From contig NC_087065.1 in the NCBI RefSeq assembly GCF_963678635.1, positions 60,166,754-60,230,753 of the forward strand: DNA of 64,000 nt. Direction: 5' to 3'. Of the stretch, positions 1-13,000 are shown in pieces (the first letter of the stretch is position 1; every line of letters begins with the position of its first letter). The DNA comes from Symsagittifera roscoffensis (lineage: Eukaryota > Xenacoelomorpha > Acoela > Convolutidae). The notes below the pieces were generated by a model. The model was not told the origin of the DNA. It searched no databases and worked only from the letters and a program-made list of their open reading frames with translations. A program made the position numbers and the translations under genes.

Positions 1-210
1 AAAGCCGACAAAGCATAAGCAGACAAATAATAGGTCAAAATTTTTTGAACCGGAACAATTACCGTTTGAAAAAAAAATGGTCCCGGTCAGATTCGAATCC
101 AGGACCTTTGCCATCTCAGGCGTATTCGTTACAACCAGGCTAAGCGTACAAGAGGCACTACAAATTTTGAATTCATTATGAGCCAAAGTACAACCAGTTA
201 AATGATTTTT
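1..210 (-). repeat. tRNA-like (SINE-type) interspersed repeat, copy 1
   Basis: Read on the minus strand, positions about 150-78 contain an A-box-like TAGCCTGGTTG, a B-box-like GGATTCGAATC and an end GGGACCA followed by a T run. The tRNA arms do not pair well, so this is a tRNA-derived repeat rather than a working tRNA. The flank (AAGCCGACAAAGCATAAGCA at 3-22) recurs at 15251-15270 beside a second copy. It lies in a BIRC6 intron. Confidence 0.45.
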
Positions 211-343
211 GAGGACAAAGTTGTTTACGGGAAAAAAGTCTAGTACCCAATTGCAATACCCTTGCAATAATACTTTAATAATTAAGAATCAAAGATGTGG
301 TTTCATATGAGCCCCGCTTCATCTAATACTATAATCCCCCGAC

Positions 344-1089
344 CTGAGAAGCACTTCCAGTAATGCTCGCATCCACTTCATCGCCTTCATTCACGCCCTC
401 CATCATCCTCAAGTGACTTTTCACACTTTGTTCGTCCTTTTCATCCTGATCTCCGAGCAACTTCCTCAGTTCAATAAAGTGCACACTTCCCTCACTGGTC
501 AAAACACACAACGAATCACTTCCACAGTCGAAAGTCACCGACTTGATTTTATGGCCTCCAAAAAGCCCTTTGTCTTCTTCCTTCTGCAACACTACACACT
601 CCAATTGGGGCAGTTTGTACAACAGAATATCATTAGTCTCCGAAACGCAGAGCAGCACAGATGAAACAACGTTATTCGACTGCTGTGTCGAGAAGATTGG
701 ACTCTCGCCTATATTCAGACTCCATACTGGCAATAACAATGCATGTTTAATCACTCCTTGCGTGAACTGTTGATTGCATTGCATTTTTAGAACATTCTGA
801 TGCTTTTGTGCCGTGCTCATACTTCCTCGAAAATGAAACGAGTTGAAAACTTTTTCCAAAACAAACACGTAAACTGTCGAATATGTTTCCTTTGAAGCAA
901 TGACGTATAGATAGGGTTCATTTCCATGCAGCTCCAGTAGAATATGAGTGATTGTTGATCCGTATTGTATCGGAAACGCTTGCATGAGACGGGCATCCAG
1001 TAAATTGTAGAGCTTGTTCGGTGCTCCTGACTGCTCATTGGCAGAACTCAATGCTTCTGCGTCGTAGACATTTGCTGTGTTCAGGTTCG
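344..1089 (-). CDS. BIRC6: BIRC6 exon 7 (propeller end)
   Basis: Acceptor TAGATTTCTTAG ends at 1090. It encodes ANLNTANVYDAEALSSANE... and two clear blade motifs, EPYLYVIASKETYSTVYVFVL and SVLLCVSETNDILLYKLPQL, then KSVTFDCGSDSLCVLTSEG followed by SVHFIELR. The last part matches the human segment with CSGTDRLCACTKGGELHFLQIGG. The probable donor is CAG|GTCGGG at 344/343; reading on hits TAG at 329-331. An upstream ATG in the same open frame (1165) lies in the intron and is not used. Confidence 0.8.
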
Positions 1090-4000
1090 CTAAGAAATCT
1101 AAGCAAAGGTTGAGAAAAAATATGACAAGAACCAACGGAGATATTGAATAGCCCATGGTTATCAAACCGAAGACTCGAATAATAAGCTTGAAATGTTTGT
1201 ATATCTACGCTTGACAGTACCAGCCGCATTTAGGTCAAAAGCACGCCACGTTTCCAATTAATCGATTAGCAGCTATCTAGCTATTACTCGCGAAAGAACC
1301 CGATCAGCTATATATCCTATTTCATTTTTATAATACAACATGAGTACCCACCTGCGTAGTTGAGATGATCCGCTGGTCCTCCCATATCTGCGTCCATCAT
1401 CTCCGGACTCTGAGCCAGTTCTATCTCCATCTGGATGCCATTGGCACCATCGTCATTCAGTTCCCCAAACATCATCATCTCCTCTGTTATTGTTGAGTGC
1501 ATAGGGTGGGTGGCCGAGGACGCAGAGGCGATCTCAGAGGCGAAGTTTGAGTACTTGTCGTCCATCACCTGAGATCATAAAACAGTTCAGATAGTTTTAT
1601 ACAACAAACAAATTACGAATATTTATTGAACAACGTTAAAATAATCATACACCAATCGCAGAAAAATTTTAAATGAATATCCTTTTTAAGGTCTCTTAAG
1701 GTAACCATTTTGACTTTAAACACAACCAAATACCTCTGACAGCTGGATAAATACCTAGTTAGTGGACTCCTCGGCGAAACTTCGGCAAATTACAATAAGA
1801 AACAATTCAGAGCACTGCATACTAACCAACAAGTTAGTGTGGTCCGGATGCATCTGGAACAAGGCATTCTTTGCCGCTCGCATATCGGTCACGTCCACTT
1901 TATACACCAGCAGACAAGTCTCATTATTAACTCCGTTGTTACTCCAGAAGTCCGCAACCGAACTATTCTTTGGATCCCAAACTTTACACCCGACAACCAC
2001 CAGGCATCCAAACGGAGACGGGTTGTTTCCTCCAAAGCCAGAAAGCGCTAAGGATGTCACTTGAACTGGTGCCTGCTGTTTGCCAGTTTGAAATGAATCT
2101 TCAGGAGGGAAAGTGACTGTTGGCGTGTCTGATGAATCCACAATTGTGATTGTGTGGCTTTGTTTGCCCTTTGCCGATTGCGTCGATTCACCTCCTTGTG
2201 TGTTTAGTAAAGTAGAAATAGCATTTGTGTCTGTCGTTACCTCTTCCATGAAGAATGAGGGTAGGCTGACTGAAGTTCCCCAATGGTCTGCATTGGCTGT
2301 AATAACAGATTATGTAAGTATATTTTTTACCGATCTACTTTTTTTCAATTAATTGGAACCACCCTCAAATATTTTTCTGCATATGTCGTAATTTTTAATT
2401 TTCGTTCACAAATTCGACGCCCATTTCGAAATTTTAGCGGCGTTTGTACAGATACGTTGTTTCTTGTTTATCCTAGTTTTTATCGTTTGTCCATCCTTAC
2501 TTGTAGTTCCATGTGTTGCTCCTCCTCCTCCCGAGGTGATTTTGGGAGCAAACATGTTCGCAATCAGCTCATCCCCAGTGTCCACAGAAAAATTGAAGTA
2601 GAGTTTGGGCACTGCACAGCAGTTCCACACGTGTACAGATCCATCTACACTCGAGGTGCTCAGAAGAAAAGGGTGATTACTGCAGCTCACTACTGACATC
2701 TTTTTGTCATCACAGCTGCGCACTGCCGGGCTAAAAAAAACTCATTTGTCGTAAATTTAGTAGCAAAACTACCCATAGCTCAAATATTTAACTATATCTA
2801 AAACAAACCTAGCCTAGGTGCAATTATACGAAGTGAAATCACAATACGGTGAAAAAAATCTCATTCCATGGTGTAACGAAATGCATATGTGACTCCAAAA
2901 CAACAATTGCCAGTTGATCGTAACTCGATCGTATTGTCAAAATTTTTTTTTAGTTGAAAAACGGTCAAAACTACTAGAAAAAAATTTGAAATAGAAGCGA
3001 AGGCGAGCTTCTCAGCACTTGCGTTACAACACAAACAAAGAATAGTAACTATCCGATAGAAATCAAGATAAAAATTCAAACAACTCATAAATTTGTTTCG
3101 AAGGATGTTTAATTTGAGGAAAACATGTCAAGAAACACAAGAATCGTCAAGAAGCACATTTCACTATCGTTCAATAATCATTCAAAATCACTGAACAAGC
3201 GGCAACTAAGCCAACAATACTTGGGTAGACGCCAGTTATGCAAAAAAACAAAATGCTGTCATAGGCAACTTAGAGCTATAAAATTTGGAATTTTGCGGCC
3301 CATTCAACCTGGAACTCCCAACACCATCAAAAACAAAAGACCAACGGTGGTCCCACAATTCAAAGCTTCCCCAAAAAAAAACAGTTTCAATACATTTCGA
3401 AGAAAAACAAGGTCCGGCTCGGACTCAAGCCCTGAACATTATGTTCTGAAGGCGTACACTTTACCTCTATACCGAGTGAGAAGGTTCCTGAAAATCTTTG
3501 TGGTTCCATAGAAAGTAAGGCTAATTTCTTTCTCGCAAGCAGGGCATATCAAAATACTATTGCTATTGCAATATATTGCAATTTGTATATTGCAATATTC
3601 TATTTTGAAAAATTATCATAAGCAATATATTGATATTTATCCTGCAATATATTGCAATATTTTGCAATACTTAAATTGATGACTCAAGCAGCGTTTAGGT
3701 TAAATGCACGTAATTTTCCCGCCATTTATAATGATTATCGGAAAAATATGCTGCCTGCTAATCTGGAAACGCAACTTTTTCTTCATTACAATCATAAATT
3801 TTGGGACATTAATACCGTGAAAGAATGTGTTGACAAAAACAATTTTTAATAGTTGTTTCCAATTCATTGTTTTTTGCATTTTTCTTCTCGGAAGTATTGC
3901 AATATATTGCAATATTATATTGCAAATGTGAAAAAAAACAATATTTTATTGCCAAAAAACTCGGAAAGCAATAATATTGCAATAGTATTTTGATATGCCC

Positions 4001-7000
4001 TGCTCGCAAGTGAAAAAATCGGAATTGATGGTTTTGCGTTAGTACTCTGTATACGGTCCTTCGAAAGCTTTCTGAAACCTCCAGATATCATGGTTAGAAG
4101 CAGCTCGCTCAGCTTAAAAATGAGCAATAAAGTCAAAAAATCTACGTTATATTACTTTGTTCTTAAAACACAAAAACGGAGCTTCCCGCCACAAGAGACA
4201 GCAAGCTACCCGACAAAAAAAGACGCGAAACCCATTTTTTAAACATGGAGAAAAGAATACCACCATATCCATACGTTTGTTTCAATTGGCATAGGCTCAT
4301 TTTGAGGAAAACAGGACAATTGAGACAACTACCAATGATATTGGCGACGAAAAAACTTACGAAGCGGTAACTAATTCGGAAATATTTCGGCAAAACCAGT
4401 TGGGCCGAAAAAAATGTCATAAAAACCCTGAGCTATCAAACATTTTAAGCAGCGGAAATCTATTGCACCTATACACACATGTACATTAACAAAAATTTAT
4501 TTCACTGTTAAACGAACAATATGAAATGACTAAGCCACTAAACTTTTACACCCTATACAGAAATTGTTCGCGCTTAAATTAATGACGTCATTATAGCGCG
4601 AAAGTGAAAAAGCTAAAATTAGATTTGCTTAGACAAAAGGCCTTGAAAAACTACTGGTTTGTCCGATTAAGGTCAGTTTGCCATCAAAATGTTTATAGAT
4701 TTTTGAGATTGTTGAAAACCGTATTGCTAAAATGCTAACCGAAAATGGAAAACTGATTGTTGTCATATATTACTTACTCTTCATATTATCTGTTAAGTTG
4801 CCGATAATTTACAGATTTTGAAGCAGGTTTTTGTAGATCTTACAGGATACGAGAGTGCGGCACATTTTGGTCCGCCGACCCGGACCCGATATTCCGGACG
4901 ATATTCCAGAGGATTTTCAGGACGATATTCTGGACAGTACGACCCAATTGGCCGAAAGTGACCAATTAGCCGAAATTTTTCCAGAGACGACCCAATTGGC
5001 CGAAAGTGACCAATTAGCCGAAATTTTTCCAGAGACGACCCAATTGGCCGAAAGTGACCAATTAGCCGAAATTTTTCCAGAGACGACCCAATTGGCCGAA
5101 AGTGACCAATTAGCCGAAATTTTTCCAGAGACGACCCAATTGGCCGAAAGTGACCAATTAGCCGAAATTTTTCCAGAGACGACCCAATTGGCCGAAATTG
5201 TGCAATTAGCCGAAAATTGTTCAAACACGACCCAATTGGCCGAAATTGTGCAATTAGCCGAAATTTGTCCAAAAAAACGACGCGATTGGCCGAAATTGTG
5301 CAATTAGCTGAAAGTTGCCCTAAAGTATCCCAAGTGGCCGAAAATGTCCAATTATCCGATATTTGTCCAAACACGACCCAATTGGCCGAAATTGTGCAAT
5401 TAGCCGAAAGTTGCCCTGAAGTATCCGAATTGGCAAAAATTGTCCAATTAGTCGACATTTGTCCAAACTTGACCCAATTGGCAGAAATTGTGCAATAGCC
5501 GAAAGTGGCCCTTCAGTTATCCTGATTGTGGATTGTGGACACCCATTTTTTCTCGACACTCGAAGTTTTCTGTGGAATTTGGATTCTACCGGTGAACGCC
5601 TCTACAAAACTTGTAAGACTAAAAAACCAAAACTTTATCCATTTGTGCTAACTTGCTGATTTGATGCTTTAAATTCTGATGCGAGGTTTTTTGATGGCAA
5701 AATCGTAGCCCCCAATTTTTCTCTATACCAAAACCCGATCAGAAAATTTTTTGTGGGTTTAGGAAAAAACCGGCCTCATAAACCTTAATTACGTTATCCT
5801 AACACCGTGTTTCTAAGCTCAACACCGTATCGAAAAAAAAAGGGCAAAAATTTTGAAAAAAAAAAATTGAAAATTTTTGATTTTTTTTTTTCCAAAAATT
5901 TTAAAGTTTTGCAAATTATTCAGCAAAGCGCCTAGTTTCATAATAATTTAATTTAAACGACCGACTCGAGTTTTTTTGCCCCAAGTGTTGGACTTAAAAA
6001 AAAAAAAAATCAAAATTTCGCAAACGCATCAGGTTATTGTTGGAACTTGAACCGTTGGGTGAAAACGTGGAAAAAAAAAAATTTTCGAAAAAAAAAAAAT
6101 TCGAAAAAAAAAAAAAAATTTTGGAAAATTTTCGAAAAAAATCCGAAATTTTCGAAAAAAAAAAAATCTGAAAAAACGCCGGGTTTATTCTTGAAACGTG
6201 GTGCAGCTAACTAAACTAGTTCAATTGGATAAAATTAGCCGTAGTCCAGACCCGTAGCGTATTATTAAGCAAATCGTCTTACCTTTTGCTACAACCTTGT
6301 TAGCTCAGGGTGTTGCGGGAGGTCAGGTCGCGGTTTGCTTGATTCCCTCCCTCTTAAGTTGATTTAAATCACTAAATGTTCATACTAGCTGCTAGCTCGC
6401 TGCACCACGCTTTGAAAAAACTGTCCCCCGCTTCGCAAAAGCGTGTATCTCAATCGTGCTTAGCCATTCCCGGGTTAAGTTTCAACCATAACGCAGTGAA
6501 CGTTCGTAAAACTTGTCAGTATCAACTTGATCACTATCTCTTAAACCGAACCGACATTGTTATTTGGCACGACGCTGTTAATAACTCTATTAGTCGACAC
6601 CGTAGTAATAACTTTAACGCACTAACTCCTAACGTGCTTAAGAAGGTTCTTTTAAACTATAAACGTAATATTTATGCAATCGTTTACTGTAAACGTGTAG
6701 GCACGGAAGATATATATAGTAAGTTGAAAGAGTCAGGTATATTAGTTATTAACATAGTAACAGACCTGATATCTAGAAGGAAGCAGAACCTCACTGAGTT
6801 AGGACAAAAATACTTAGAACTACACCAGGATCCCTCTCTAGAACTGAAAACGTTTACGATCCTTAGGCGTTATAGCAAGAATTTGAAGTATATTATTTCC
6901 AAGAAAAATACTCCTAAGCCAGGAAAACGCAAGCGGCAAGCTAATCGAAACAGAAGAAATGCTGAGCAGCACTAGGAAATAAATAAATTGCTTCTCTAAG

Positions 7001-10000
7001 GTGTGATATTGTTTAATGAGTCAGAATATAATTTATCAATACTAAATATAAGGTCTTAAATTAATTATTGCCTTTTTTTTTCTCTCAAACTGAGCAGTTG
7101 AGCGGTTGAGTAGAAGTGAACAAGTTTAAAAGTAATCAAAATGACAGAACAAATTGAGTTAAAATATCGTCGATTGATGAATGGTCGAACATCACTAGAA
7201 AATGAGCTTTCCGTAGTTCACAGTCGCATAACTGAGAGTTTAGAGGGACCAATTCGGAAAACAAAAATAAACGCCTTAATTGAATCTTGCAAGAGTATTC
7301 TCGAAAAAGCATTAGCTAAAAATGATGAACTTGTGATATTAGCTAATAAAACCGATAACCATAGCAAATTATTAACGGAGTTGGCTGCATGGTGGGATAG
7401 GATAGTTAAAGTTAACGATGAAGTAACTGGTAAGGCTCGCGCTCATATGGAATCTAATCAAGCTTCAGAGGTCTGCGTCAGTGAAACTAGTCGATCAAAA
7501 GTTTCATCAAAATCGGCAAAATCCGGGTCGAGTAAGCAAAGCTCAATGAAATCATTGACCCCCAGTGAGCGCCGCAAAGAGCTGCTCCTAGCGAAGATGA
7601 AGCGAGAAGAGTTGGAAAAACAACATGAAGCAACCTTAAGACTGAAACAACAGGAAGCCATCATCGAAGAGCAACAGCATTTGATTGAGATGGAACGAAA
7701 ACAACAAGAAATTAAATTTGAAATTGACCGTAAAGAGCAAGAACATCGTTTACGAATCGAAAAAAGTCGGCTTGAAATGGAACGATTAAGCGAAGAAAAT
7801 CGTATTAAAGTAGCTGAAGCAAAAATGGTTGAAACTGAATACCTCGAAGAGTCTGAAATAGATCAGCATCTCGAGCTGGCGTCTTCGGTTGATCGTCGTT
7901 CTGACAGGGTAAACGATTGGGTTGATCATGCATTAGAAAACCAAAAAGGACCCAAGATAGTTCCGTCTTCTTCAAAGTTTGAAAACTGTATAAATATAGA
8001 AAGTGGTTCGCATCAACACAGAAATGTGTCCACAGCGGAAGCTTCACCTCGACGATCGTTGCCGAATCGGACTTTTGATTGTGATCAACAATGTTATCCC
8101 TATCAACCAACCGTCTCCTTCAGCGATGGCGATGAAATCAAACACGCTGTATCCACTAATCCTGATCACGAAACGCAGTCGTTGCTTATTTCCAATAACG
8201 CTACACTTTGCGAAAACAATACATCATCATTTTTTAATCCAGCTGGAACAGCAGCTACCAATACTCCGGTATGCTGTTACTTCTCTGTACCTCATCCTTC
8301 GTCGTCCATTCAACATATCCCCGTCAACAACTTCAATAACGATTCCCGAGTTGTTGGAAACATGCCCGCCATCTCCAATCAATACTCTGGATACACCCCT
8401 CATGCAATTGTGTCACAACCACCTGCAAATTTAATCTGCAGAAATCAAAACTTGCTATCACATAACGTGTATAGCAACCCTGCGTCAGTGAACAATCCGT
8501 TTAGCGGACAGTCTGCCGTTATTAGTCAGCCCAATTTGCCACTAATGTCACAGTGGACACCCGCAGTCACCCAATGTATCACTGGGGTAACAAGTGATGG
8601 TAACACAAACCCATCAGTTGGTGGTTTTTCATCCGTAACGCCAATATCTCAGCAACAATTCCCCCACGTATCAAGTGGTGGTACCGTTTACTATGGGTTT
8701 CCCAATCACGACGCATCGGCTGAAAACACTTACATATATCAGCAGCAACCTTTTGCAGCTGATCCTAGCAACACATTGCCGTCGTTGCAACCAGTTCCCC
8801 AACCGCAAGCCGTGACACTGAATGACTTAGTCCAAGCTCTGTCAGTCTCAAAGAAGGATCCCCTTCCAGAATGGAAGCTGGCCCAGTACGATGGCAACCC
8901 GCTCCAATGGCACGAATGGTTTGGCCAATTTTGCAGTACTGTAGACGCAGCGTCCCTAAGTGATGATGTGAAGTTGACTTATTTAAAAACATTAGTCACG
9001 GGAAAAGCTAAGTCAGCCATAGCAGAGTTCGCATACAGTGGAAGAATGTATAAAGATGCTCTGAAAACTCTAGAAAGAAAGTTTGGCCAGCCACAAAACG
9101 TAATTACGGCCCACCTTGATAAGTTGTCCAGTTTCCCGCAGCTTCGAATGCACAACTCTGAGAACATCATTAGCTTCTCGATGACCATTTCAAGTCTAGT
9201 GGCTGTCTTTAGGTCTCTTGATTATGAAGAAGATTTGAAAAGCGTCTCTTTGTTAAATCAAGCTCTTTCGAAAATTCCACCAAACATGAGAGAATCGTGG
9301 TCACTTTTTGTCGTGAAACGTAATTGGTCACGCCCCAACCTAATTGACTTTAACAATTGGTTAAAAGATAAAGCAGAAGCTCATGAGCAAATGAAAAATA
9401 TGCCTGGAAAACCCAAAGTCGAAGAGCCATCCAAAACTAAAGCTGTAACGAGAGTTTTTGCCTCGACAAGTACAGTTGAGAAAAAGTTTGAATATCCTTC
9501 TTGTATCCTCTGCAAGGGGAAACATGCCTTGTGGAAGTGTTCTGTGTTTAAGGAGAAAACTCCAACACAACGTGCGAAATTCTCTGCGGAAAATAAATTG
9601 TGCTTCTCCTGCTTACAAGGGAACCACGCATTCCGGCAATGTCCCCGAGCAAAGAAATGCACCAAACCAGGTTGCACTAGCACCCATAATGTACTTCTCC
9701 ATGGGGCTGAACGTGTTTTTCCTAGTCGAAATCCGGAAAAAAATGATAGCCATACAAGATCCAACGCTGGTCAACCAAGATCTAATGCAGAGCCGGATAA
9801 AGCGAGCACAAACGCTGATCGAAAATCATTCAGCAAGAATATACCAAACGCAAGTTCGAATCATGCAGACATTAATCCCGTTCCGTTGGATGTAAGTTGC
9901 GCAATCTCGAACGACCAATCGTCAATCATAACATCGAAAGGGTTACTCCCCATAATCAAACTCCAAGTTTCCACCGATTTCCAGAGTGCTGATTGTTTAA

Positions 10001-13000
10001 CATTGTGTGACTCAGCATCTAGTCATTCCTGGATATCGGCTAAATTAGTCAAATGTCTGAATCTCTCAGGAAGAGATTTGGATCTCACAGTAAATGGCAT
10101 TAACACAACGACTGTTGTTAAAACGAAACAAGTTCAGATGAAGGTATCTTCTAACTTCGATGGATTCGAATACATATTCGAATTAACCGCATTTGTCAAG
10201 GATGAACTTAAAGTCGGTACCGATACCGTCAACATCCCTGCATTACAGAGCAAGTATCCGTACCTTGCTCCCATCAAACCAATTGTGTATAGCTACGCCG
10301 ATGTAGACTTAATAATTGGTCAAGACTCCTTCCATGCTATTCGGCCTGAGGAGTATTTCAAGAGTGAGGCCGATCCAAACAAATCGCCCGTCGCGGTTCG
10401 CCTTCCAATAGGCTGGGTCTTGAGCGGCCCAATGCCGACATCTACTGGTTTCCTTTCTACTTGTTTCAAGTGCAATACGGATGATACCGAACTAGCTTGT
10501 CAAATCAAACGCTGGTATGAAATAGAGTCATACGGAGCCTACAAACAGGTCGATTCCCGTTCAGCCGAAGACAAAAGGGCGGCTAAAACACTTGATTCCT
10601 CCACCGTCCACGATGGATCAAGATACGCTGTAGGTATGCTTTGGGCAGAAGAATCTATCATGTTACCAGATAATTACTATTCCTCTTTGGTTCAGTTAAA
10701 ATCGTTGGAGAAACGTTTAGCGAAAGATCCTCACTTAAGGGATCAATACTCAAAAACTATCGAAGATGATTTGAGTAAAGGATACGTGATTCAAGTTCCT
10801 CCCCATAATTTTTCGAACCGCAGCATACGCGAGTGGTATCTTCCTCACCATCCCGTGGTGAACCCAAACAAACCTGGTAAAGTGAGGCGTGTCCTTAACG
10901 GAGCGTCTAAATTCCACGGTACGTCATTGAACAAATCGTTGCTAGTAGGACCCGACCTACTGCAGAACCTTGTGTTCGTTCTCCTCCGTTTTCGTCAACA
11001 TCATTTTGCCGTATCGGCTGACATTGAAGGGATGTTCCTACAAGTCGGCGTCCTTCCAGAGGACCAACCATCTCTTCGTTTTCTGTGGCGGGAGGACCCC
11101 ACAGCCGATGTGGTTGTACACCAGTACACCAGACATATATTTGGAGCAAGAGATTCGCCAACGTGTGCAAATTATGCATTGCAACGGACTGCAACGGATA
11201 ATCAGGCGATGTTCCCTGACGCAGCGTCCGCAGTTCTAGAGAAATTTTATATGGACGACTACCTTGACTCCTTTGAGGACCCTGATGTTGCATTTAAAAT
11301 GAGTCAAGAGTTGATTACTCTGTTAGCTCTAGGTGGTTTTAAATTAACTAAGTTCATAAGTAACGTAACTAAAATTAATAAAGAGTTAAACCCGCCCCAA
11401 AGCGCGCCGCAACAGGAAAGTAAAAATATTGTAACTTGTGGGGATAATTCTTCTCATGTTCTTGGTCTGAAGTGGGACCATATTGACGACACTTTGGTCG
11501 TAAGCCGTGGTGTCAATCGTGAACTTAAAAATTCGATAACACAGCGAACAGTGTTAAGTTTTGTTTCTTCCGTTTTCGACCCCATAGGTCTCGTAGCGCC
11601 CTATACCGTAAGAGCGCGATTATTGTTGAAAGAAATCTGGCGCATTCATGGTCAACAATGGGATGATCAGCTACCCGTTGATATCAAGACAAAATTTCTT
11701 GCCTGGCACTCTGGTTTGCCATCTCTAGGGAAAATGAGTATAAAGCGCAGCTACTTCTCCGGACCAGTCGATTGGGTTGAGTTACACATGTTCGGTGACA
11801 GCTCAGAAGAAGTTTTTTGTGCTGTAGCTTTTCTTCGCGCCCGTGTGAAAACTTCACTCGAAACACAAGTTGCCTTCGTCTTTGGAAAAGCAAGAGTGGC
11901 GCCCATGAAAGCGCTTTCCATACCGAAGCTTGAACTGCAGGCCGCGTTACTCGCTACCCGCTTGAAGGAAGATGTCCTCAAAGCTCTAACCATTCCTGTG
12001 TCAAACACGTTCATGTGGACTGACAGCACCACTGTGCTCCAGTGGTTAAACTCAGGTAGTAAGCAACCCACGTTCGTGGCAAACCGGATTGGAGAGATTC
12101 TAGAAAGTACGACCGTAGACCAGTGGTTTCATGTCTTAAGTGGAGACAACCCTGCTGATACGGGAACCAGAGGAATCTCAGCGGAGTCCTTAAAAACAAG
12201 CAGCTGGGTGAACGGGCCAAGTCTGCTGCAAAGTGGCGAGTGGCCTTTCAAGCCGAGCATAGAAATACTTAAGAAAATCCGCCTGGCTGGTCCCGCTTGT
12301 GACCTCAATGAAGGCTTACAGCAAGCCTCTAATTTTTCAAACGTTGCACTAAATCAAAAACAACCCATTTTATTTGATTGGCAAAAGTTCAGCTCGTTTC
12401 GTAAACTCCAGCGAGTGGTTGCCTTCATGCTCAGACTTAGTCCGAAACACCGGCACTACCGCACTAAAGTCAAGGAAATAATCGATCCGGTTGAATTAGA
12501 AACCGCCAAACAACGACTTTTGATGATTTCCCAAAAGGAATCTTTTGAAGCGGAATATTTACTCCTATCCTGCAACAAAACCGTCAAAAAGTCTAGTCGT
12601 ATTGCACAGTATGCACCGTTTATGGGTCCTGCATTCCTCATTCGTTCAACTGGGCGAATTCGCCGCCTAGTTGAAACTGAATATGACACAAAACACCCTA
12701 TAATCCTTGATGGAAGGCATTCTTTGGTGAAATTGTTCGTAAGTGATATTCATTATCGCTATCAGCACCAGTTCTTAGACTACCTGCGAGCTGTAATTCA
12801 CTTAGAGTTCGCAATCTTGAACCTTCGCTCTTTATTGAAGTCCATTGAAGTCCACTGCCTTATATGTAGGAAGCGCAAAGCCAAAACTGTCACACCTATG
12901 ATGGCAGAGCTTCCAGTTGAAAGGCTTGGTTACCGCCAGCCTCCCTTCACAAACTGTGGTGTTGATTACTTTGGACCCTTTTACGTCTCAATCAGGAGGA

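Noticed and set aside
61-150. Functional tRNA gene on the minus strand
   Set aside because: B-box-like core is present, but acceptor and T arms do not pair.
3125-3511. Plus-strand frame of 128 codons, Lys/Arg-rich
   Set aside because: Lies in a BIRC6 intron, no domain, and its DNA is related to a dispersed repeat near 14900.
4793-5458. Long antisense open frame across the 48-bp array
   Set aside because: Openness follows from a stop-free repeat with a period divisible by three.
4939-5500. CRISPR array
   Set aside because: Tandem units have no unique spacers; eukaryotic transposon leader.
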